NCBI GenBank assembly: GCA_032158295.1
Contig: CM063243.1
Span: 1,364,001-1,428,000, forward strand
DNA: 64,000 bases
From: Pycnopodia helianthoides
Taxonomy: Eukaryota; Echinodermata; Asteroidea; Forcipulatida; Asteriidae
Reading direction: 5' to 3'
Shown here: piece by piece, positions 57,335 to 64,000 of the stretch
Layout of the letters: every line of letters starts with the position of its first letter
Position numbering within the stretch: the first letter of the stretch is position 1
Made by a program: the position numbers and the translations under genes
Notes under the pieces: model-generated
What the model saw: the letters and a program-made list of their open reading frames with translations, nothing else
Told to the model about the DNA's origin: nothing
Database searches by the model: none

Positions 57335-58163
57335 GGCTACGTACATTGTGAACCATAGCTCCAAATTTCCGGTGGTGCCAACATTCTGCAGGTTCATCGT
57401 GAGTGGCCCTGGCTGCTGGACTACTGTGACGAGAGCGTTGACGGCGCTAGCCTTTTGTCAAGGCCTTCGTGTCTTGGAGCTGAGATGCCAAGCGACTGAA
57501 TGGGAGACCACGCACGCGAGTGGCGCAGCCACGAGGGCCATTTCCAACTTCTTTGCTGTTTCGTATGTGTTTCTTTATAATCTCGACTTTTGCTACCAAA
57601 CCAATCAGAAGTTCATAACGCGCGTTTCATATTTCATGAATAATTCATTACAAAAACCGCAAACAAGTTGGAAAAGGCCCTCGTGGCTTCGCCACTCGGC
57701 TCGCGCGCCTGGTCTCTCGTTCCAGTCGCTCCACTGTTTACAAAGCTGTCCAAGCCACGATGGCCTTGACAAAAGGCTATGACGGCGCGGGCTGCGACTG
57801 CGTTCGCGTGGAAAGATCCCTAGTGAGGGTGGAAATCATTGATGCCAAATTCTCTACCTCGGCCCGCATTTGTTGAATTTCAGGAGGTTCAATGGTAGCG
57901 ATGTGTACCGAGACGGATGTTGGGGTAGGGGAGACTTTCATGATTTTATCAGCTAGCTTTGCCAACTGGTCAATGTCGACCTCCTTAGTCGGGCATTGGT
58001 TGGAAGCCGCTGGAGAAAAAGTTGCTTCATCAGCGATGGCTCCAGTGTACGCTCCCCACAAGAGCTGGTGCATCTGGATTGGAGAGGGCTTTCTAGCCCC
58101 AATTATTCTGTTGTCAAGTGTTGATGCAATCGTTTTTGTTCGGATTGAGATGTCCACTTAATT
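57335..58163 (-). pseudogene. gypsy gag remnant
   Basis: Upstream part 58157-57789 (residues ...EVDIDQLAKLADKIMKVSPT..., ending in a Ser/Pro-rich stretch) and downstream part 57438-57335 with the CWHHRKFGAMVHNVRS motif, resembling the CWYHRKFG signature at the end of gypsy Gag in many animal elements. The parts are separated by the 57448-57779 insertion. Confidence 0.7.
57448..57779 (+). mobile_element. MITE with 9-bp target duplication, inside gypsy gag
   Basis: Inverted ends tagccttttgtcaaggcc / ggccttgacaaaaggcta; flanking direct repeat TGACGGCGC at 57439-57447 and 57780-57788. The TSD length suggests a Mutator-like or hAT-like source. 332 bp, noncoding. Confidence 0.82.
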
Positions 58164-58936
58164 AGCTCATTTTTCAGCGTGGTGTAAGGAGCATCAGAGA
58201 GTGTGTTATTAAAATTTATCTCACCTCCTGCGCGATTGTCGGCTGCAGGGACGCCAGCACATAGGCATATCTATAGTGTGTACCCCGAGTGGTGAATTGT
58301 GCTTCAACTTGGGTGAACCATATTGTTGGTTCAGATGGCCAGTACGGTGTTAGTTTTAGGCTGATTGCTGCAGTGACAGGAGGCTAGTGCTGTTGTGCCG
58401 GTGCTAGTTGTAAACAGGAGTAGCCATCACTGAAGTAAATCCCACAATTCCAAGGTTGTGTAAGATTACGTCTGGGTCACCAGTTTAGGGTTTGTTGATT
58501 GAATAATAATGGGATCCACACAAATGCTGAGTATCAGTGACTTTATTATGAAGATGAAACAACTAGTAACTAATAGGCTACAGTATTTTATAAGTTAAAG
58601 CTAAGAGACATTGTGTCTTGTTTGGTTGTTTGAAATAAAGTGCGTAAAGAAACTGCTGCACATTGTTGTGTGGGGCTGAATATCCAATTTAAAAAACTAG
58701 AGACAAGAAGAATGTAATAACGGACTTTTTATTGAGGTGATGAAATGTGGGAAGAACGACAAAGTAATAACAGTGGGCCTTGCTACATGGAGTAGTATTA
58801 AATAAATCAATTAGGGAGATTGACACCAGAGGTACAAGCTTGAAGCTAATGGACTGTTGCTATGGAAATAATGTAAAAGGGGTTTAAAGTTAACAAATTT
58901 ATTTATAATTATGTGGAAGAAAACGCTACACATACT

Positions 58937-58973
58937 AGCCCTAACTTCAAAACACCCATTAAAAAAAAGAATA
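58937..58973 (+). repeat. Left half of satellite unit before the PLE
   Basis: Reads ccctaacttcaaaacaccca then an A-rich stretch, matching the spacer start of the 49.6-53.5 kb units; it breaks off into (TA)n. Confidence 0.7.
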
Positions 58974-58991
58974 TATATATATATATATATA
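58970..58991. repeat. (TA)n tract at 5' side of PLE
   Basis: Short TA microsatellite directly before the PLE coding sequence. Confidence 0.9.
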
Positions 58992-61692
<2,701 letters not shown>

Positions 61693-61696
<4 letters not shown>

Positions 61697-61735
61697 TTGA
61701 GCTAAATCGAAAAATCCATGCTCAGTCTGCAGAAA
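61693..61735 (-). pseudogene. Broken copy of the cyclase gene's start
   Basis: Reads like the first codons of the gene at 63867 and its 5' flank, but with an extra base after ATGGATTTT that leads to an immediate stop (MDFSI*). It sits directly against CCCTAA satellite on its left. Only about 40 bp are alignable by eye. Confidence 0.6.
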
Positions 61736-62307
61736 AAGCAAAATATTTGTAAACACTCATAACAACAAACAATTACATAAACGGAAAGTGAGAAAAAGTA
61801 ATAGGAATTTTGGTCACAAATAAGGGAACATGTCGATCGTCTACAATGGTACAGTTTTTTTGCAGAGTGGTGAAAGGCCACTCCCCCCAAAAAGAAAAAT
61901 CCTTAAAACAAACGATGTCATTAAAACACATAAGTAGTGAAAGATATATACTCTGATTAAAACAAAAAATAAACAGATTAGGGCTAACCCTAACCCTAAC
62001 CTCAAAGCTAACATCCCACCTTACTTGATGGAATCCAGGGAACAAAATTACAAAGCACTCTCTACGTTTATTCGTTACAAAAATAGATAGATCTGTACAT
62101 GGATCTGAACGTTAGTTGTGTGTGTGCGCGCAAACACCGAGGTCTTAGAACCAAGACTAACCGAGTACCGAAAAATTTCCTTAGACACCCCTGCACTTCA
62201 TTCAAATAAAATAAAATACCCCGTACCACAAAACAAAAGGAAAAACCTATACCCTCCTCGATACTAGAGGACAACAATATTGACATCAAATCTGAAGACA
62301 TAATTAT
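61736..62307. other. Spacer between satellite and the CRE/YY1 MITE
   Basis: Contains a satellite fragment at 61978-62006; otherwise nothing recognised. Confidence 0.4.
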
Positions 62308-62684
62308 ACCATATGCGTTGACGTCATCACGCCGCCATCTTAGAGGTAAAACGATGATGACACAATGGAAATGCACACCTATGTACACGCGGCGCACAGG
62401 ATGGGCTAGCCCGAACATCTGAAGTCACACTTCGAGGCTCGTGTTTTACGCCAGAGACCGGCTTCGAGCGTTTGGAGGAATCCTGACAAATGCACCTTTG
62501 ACCTCGCATCCAGACAGGGGACCAGTAGCAGTCACCATCTCTTTTATTAATAGACCGGTGCCTGTCCTTATCCTTGCGGATAAGGACAGTGGACCAGTCT
62601 AAGGATGGGCAAATGAGCTACCTTCTTTTGACCTCTAGCCGGGGGCGCCCTAAACTCAAATGACGTCATATGCATAAGGTATAT
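62308..62684. mobile_element. CRE/YY1 MITE enlarged by an insertion
   Basis: Left gcgttgacgtcatcacgccgc and ccatctt, right caaatgacgtcatatgcataag; the middle is about 200 bp longer than in 4314-4483 and contains a perfect hairpin ctgtccttatcc-ttgc-ggataaggacag (62561-62588 region) within a 51-bp palindrome tagaccggtg...accagtcta. It lies just past the 3' end of the cyclase gene. Confidence 0.7.
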
Positions 62685-62718
62685 AGGGAAATTGTTCTAT
62701 ACTGGTACATGTCACAAT

Positions 62719-63408
62719 TTACAGCATCAAGGCACAGCAAGCAGCTGCAATGAGTATCAATACACTGTAAAATATGGTAACTGTGCCAGAAGTGCTATCT
62801 TTATCCAACATGGCCATTATACGAACTGGCGCACCACTACCGTCTTTAATTTTCATTGGTAGTGCGGTTACTTTAGCACCTGTTGTAGGAAGTTTATCCA
62901 AGTTGGCGACGTTCTCCAGCCCGAAAATGTTAGCTTGATAAAGTATCCGGTGAACCTGGACTTCTGTACTCTGTCCATGGTCAATGGATGGTGTGTCGAT
63001 ACCAATGCCGATATATCGCGATTTGCTACCAACCATGATGCTGCTTCTGGTGCAACACCTGGGAAATGAACAAGCGAGTTTCCTTGCTCATCGAAAACTG
63101 TGTCGTTCCTGTCGGAGCCAAAATATGCCAGGCGGTCGGGGTAGAATGCTCCCCAACCGGTGTAAACAAAGAGCAAGGAATCGTCAGGTATTTTCCCGTG
63201 GATTTCTTCCCAGTCCTGGAGATCCTGGACTGTCATCAGATAGTCGCGGTTCATTGAGCTTTTCTCTGAGATGTCCACGCGGACTGCAGGCCCGACCAAC
63301 CTGCTGAGCGGTATGTCGCTGACACGCAGCTTGCCTTGGGAGAAGTGGGCCGGTGCGTCGAGGTGTGTTCCTGCATGCTCTCCCGAGGCATAACTGTTCT
63401 GTTCGTAC
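62719..63408 (-). CDS. Cyclase-family exon 2: metal site and C-terminal anchor signal
   Basis: Acceptor ctatcag; the first base completes Trp, then YEQNSYASGEHAGTHLDAP. It is read in one frame to about 63020 and in the next frame to TAA at 62721-62719. Both halves match the family, so the exon is a single unit with one base missing rather than two genes. Confidence 0.82.
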
Positions 63409-63867
63409 CTGATAGAAAACCAATGATTGCATGTCATCTTGGGGAAATACTATTAGGTCTTTTCTATTTCATGTCTGATGTGACATTGATTTAATTTATT
63501 TTAAATCAGAAGTTATCCATATTCTCAATTATGGTTGTTCAACATGATTATAGAATACGTGGAAATGGGGAGCTTGTTATATTTGCAGAATAAACCGTAA
63601 CGAAGTATCACAGGGATAAATCTTCAATTAAAAATTTGTGCTTGAGTAAACATTAATGTTGCAAATAGGTGGTGTTTTTTCATACCAGGAGAAATTTCCT
63701 ACTGGTCCACGAGATTCAATGATCAATTCGAAACGAAGAGTACCAGGCCAAAATAGGGTACTGTCGTCAAACTCGTAGGACATATCCAGCAGTTCACCCT
63801 CCTTCAGAGCTAACATGACCGGAAACACCGCCATTAGTAACATCGTTGAGCTAAATCGAAAATCCAT
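62719..63867 (-). CDS. Secreted metal-dependent cyclase/hydrolase (isatin hydrolase/kynurenine formamidase-like), 2 exons, apparent frameshift
   Basis: Member of the cyclase superfamily (Pfam PF04199 type), which binds a divalent metal and opens or closes amide/lactam rings; the substrate here is unknown. Exons 63867-63686 and 63408-62719. Residues 1-22 form a signal peptide (MDFRFSSTMLLMAVFPVMLA), followed by the family start DMSYEFDDSTLFWPG, the metal-binding motif SGEHAGTHLDAPAHF (about residue 70), YTGWGAFYPDRL, FPGVAPEAASWLVANR and GIGIDTPSIDHGQST. The C-terminus is hydrophobic (TIFYSVLILIAAACCALML) after a small-residue STSG site, suggesting a GPI anchor. Length about 291 residues, normal for the family. 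Between VANRDI and GIGIDT the frame shifts by one missing base near 63008-63020. The 5' end runs straight into telomere-like satellite. Confidence 0.85.
63686..63867 (-). CDS. Cyclase-family exon 1: signal peptide and N-terminal strand
   Basis: ATG at 63867-63865; donor GTATGA after ...NFSW (split Trp codon, phase 2). An in-frame ATG exists upstream (63966) but lies in satellite-like sequence; the downstream ATG gives a typical signal peptide, so it is preferred. Confidence 0.8.
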
Positions 63868-63875
63868 GGTCAATC

Positions 63876-64000
63876 TGAAGCATAAAGAGATAAATACAAA
63901 ACTCAGTTCTGACTTCAAAACATCAATTTCAAATACTTGAGCAAAATAAAGAAGTCTACAAAACAAACGAAAAGGTAATACCTGAACCCTAACCCTAACC
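63876..64000 (+). repeat. Satellite unit at the cyclase gene's 5' end
   Basis: ctgacttcaaaacatcaatt ... cgaaaaggtaatacctgaac then ccctaaccctaacc: the same unit architecture as 49.6-53.5 kb. It runs off the window end. A short CCCTAA block also lies at 61978-62006. Confidence 0.8.

Larger units (their letters stand above)
53519..58937 (-). mobile_element. Degenerate Ty3/gypsy retrotransposon with nested insertions
   Basis: On the - strand, in order: candidate 5' LTR (58937-58488), primer-binding-like tggtgacccagacg (about 58486-58472), gag, protease, RT, RNase H and integrase. All domains are shifted or stopped and the element is inactive. Its 3' end, including the 3' LTR, is missing: the integrase C-terminus (LPLILLGVRTAV...) meets satellite at about 53519. 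It contains at least four younger insertions (53693-53870, 54163-54865, 56933-57326, 57448-57779), across which coding sequence continues. Confidence 0.85.

Overview
The window is animal genomic DNA: intron-split genes with GT/AG junctions, tRNA-derived SINEs, many short inverted-repeat transposons and a vertebrate-type (TTAGGG-class) telomere-like satellite. Repeat style and the protein families point to a marine deuterostome, most likely an echinoderm (perhaps a sea star). That assignment is inference from style, not from a database match.

Layout. (1) 1-16.4 kb, + strand: an Eag-type voltage-gated potassium channel (KCNH1/KCNH5 ortholog). Eight exons run from the middle of the PAS domain to the stop at 16431; the N-terminal exons lie before the window. 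Exon 4130-4259 lacks one base and is out of frame as written. Introns are full of MITEs and one 20-bp minisatellite. (2) 16.4-28.3 kb: no recognisable gene; MITEs, palindromes and tandem repeats. (3) 28.4-42.1 kb, - strand: hedgehog acyltransferase (HHAT), ten exons located, including a 36-bp microexon that carries the predicted catalytic Asp; one or two small exons near the N-terminus were not found. KCNH and HHAT face each other tail to tail, the arrangement I recall for human KCNH1 and HHAT at 1q32.2. (4) 42.3-49.5 kb: HHAT upstream region, then an 800-bp direct duplication (45.4-46.2 and 48.2-49.0 kb) with a perfect hairpin and TATA boxes, and a histone-3'-end-like stem-loop with no histone gene. 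(5) 49.6-53.5 kb: satellite with units of about 170 bp rich in CCCTAA. (6) 53.5-58.9 kb, - strand: a dead Ty3/gypsy retrotransposon (gag, protease, RT, RNase H and integrase all traceable) carrying at least four nested transposons. (7) 58.9-61.6 kb, + strand: a Penelope-like retroelement (RT plus GIY-YIG nuclease) inserted inside a satellite unit, with (TA)n on both sides. (8) 61.6-64.0 kb: more satellite, a broken copy of the next gene's start, then a - strand two-exon gene for a secreted, probably GPI-anchored metal-dependent cyclase/hydrolase (isatin hydrolase / kynurenine formamidase superfamily). Its second exon also carries an apparent 1-base deletion.

The three cellular genes do not form a pathway in any obvious way. 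KCNH is a plasma-membrane K+ channel, HHAT palmitoylates Hedgehog ligands in the ER, and the cyclase is extracellular. The two apparent 1-base deletions in otherwise intact, conserved exons suggest assembly indels rather than dead genes. No new defence or enzymatic system is evident; the most interesting signals are the conserved gene pair, the retroelement and gene fragment inside telomere-like satellite, MITE families that carry CRE/YY1-like sites, and a tandem array of tRNA-like SINE heads.
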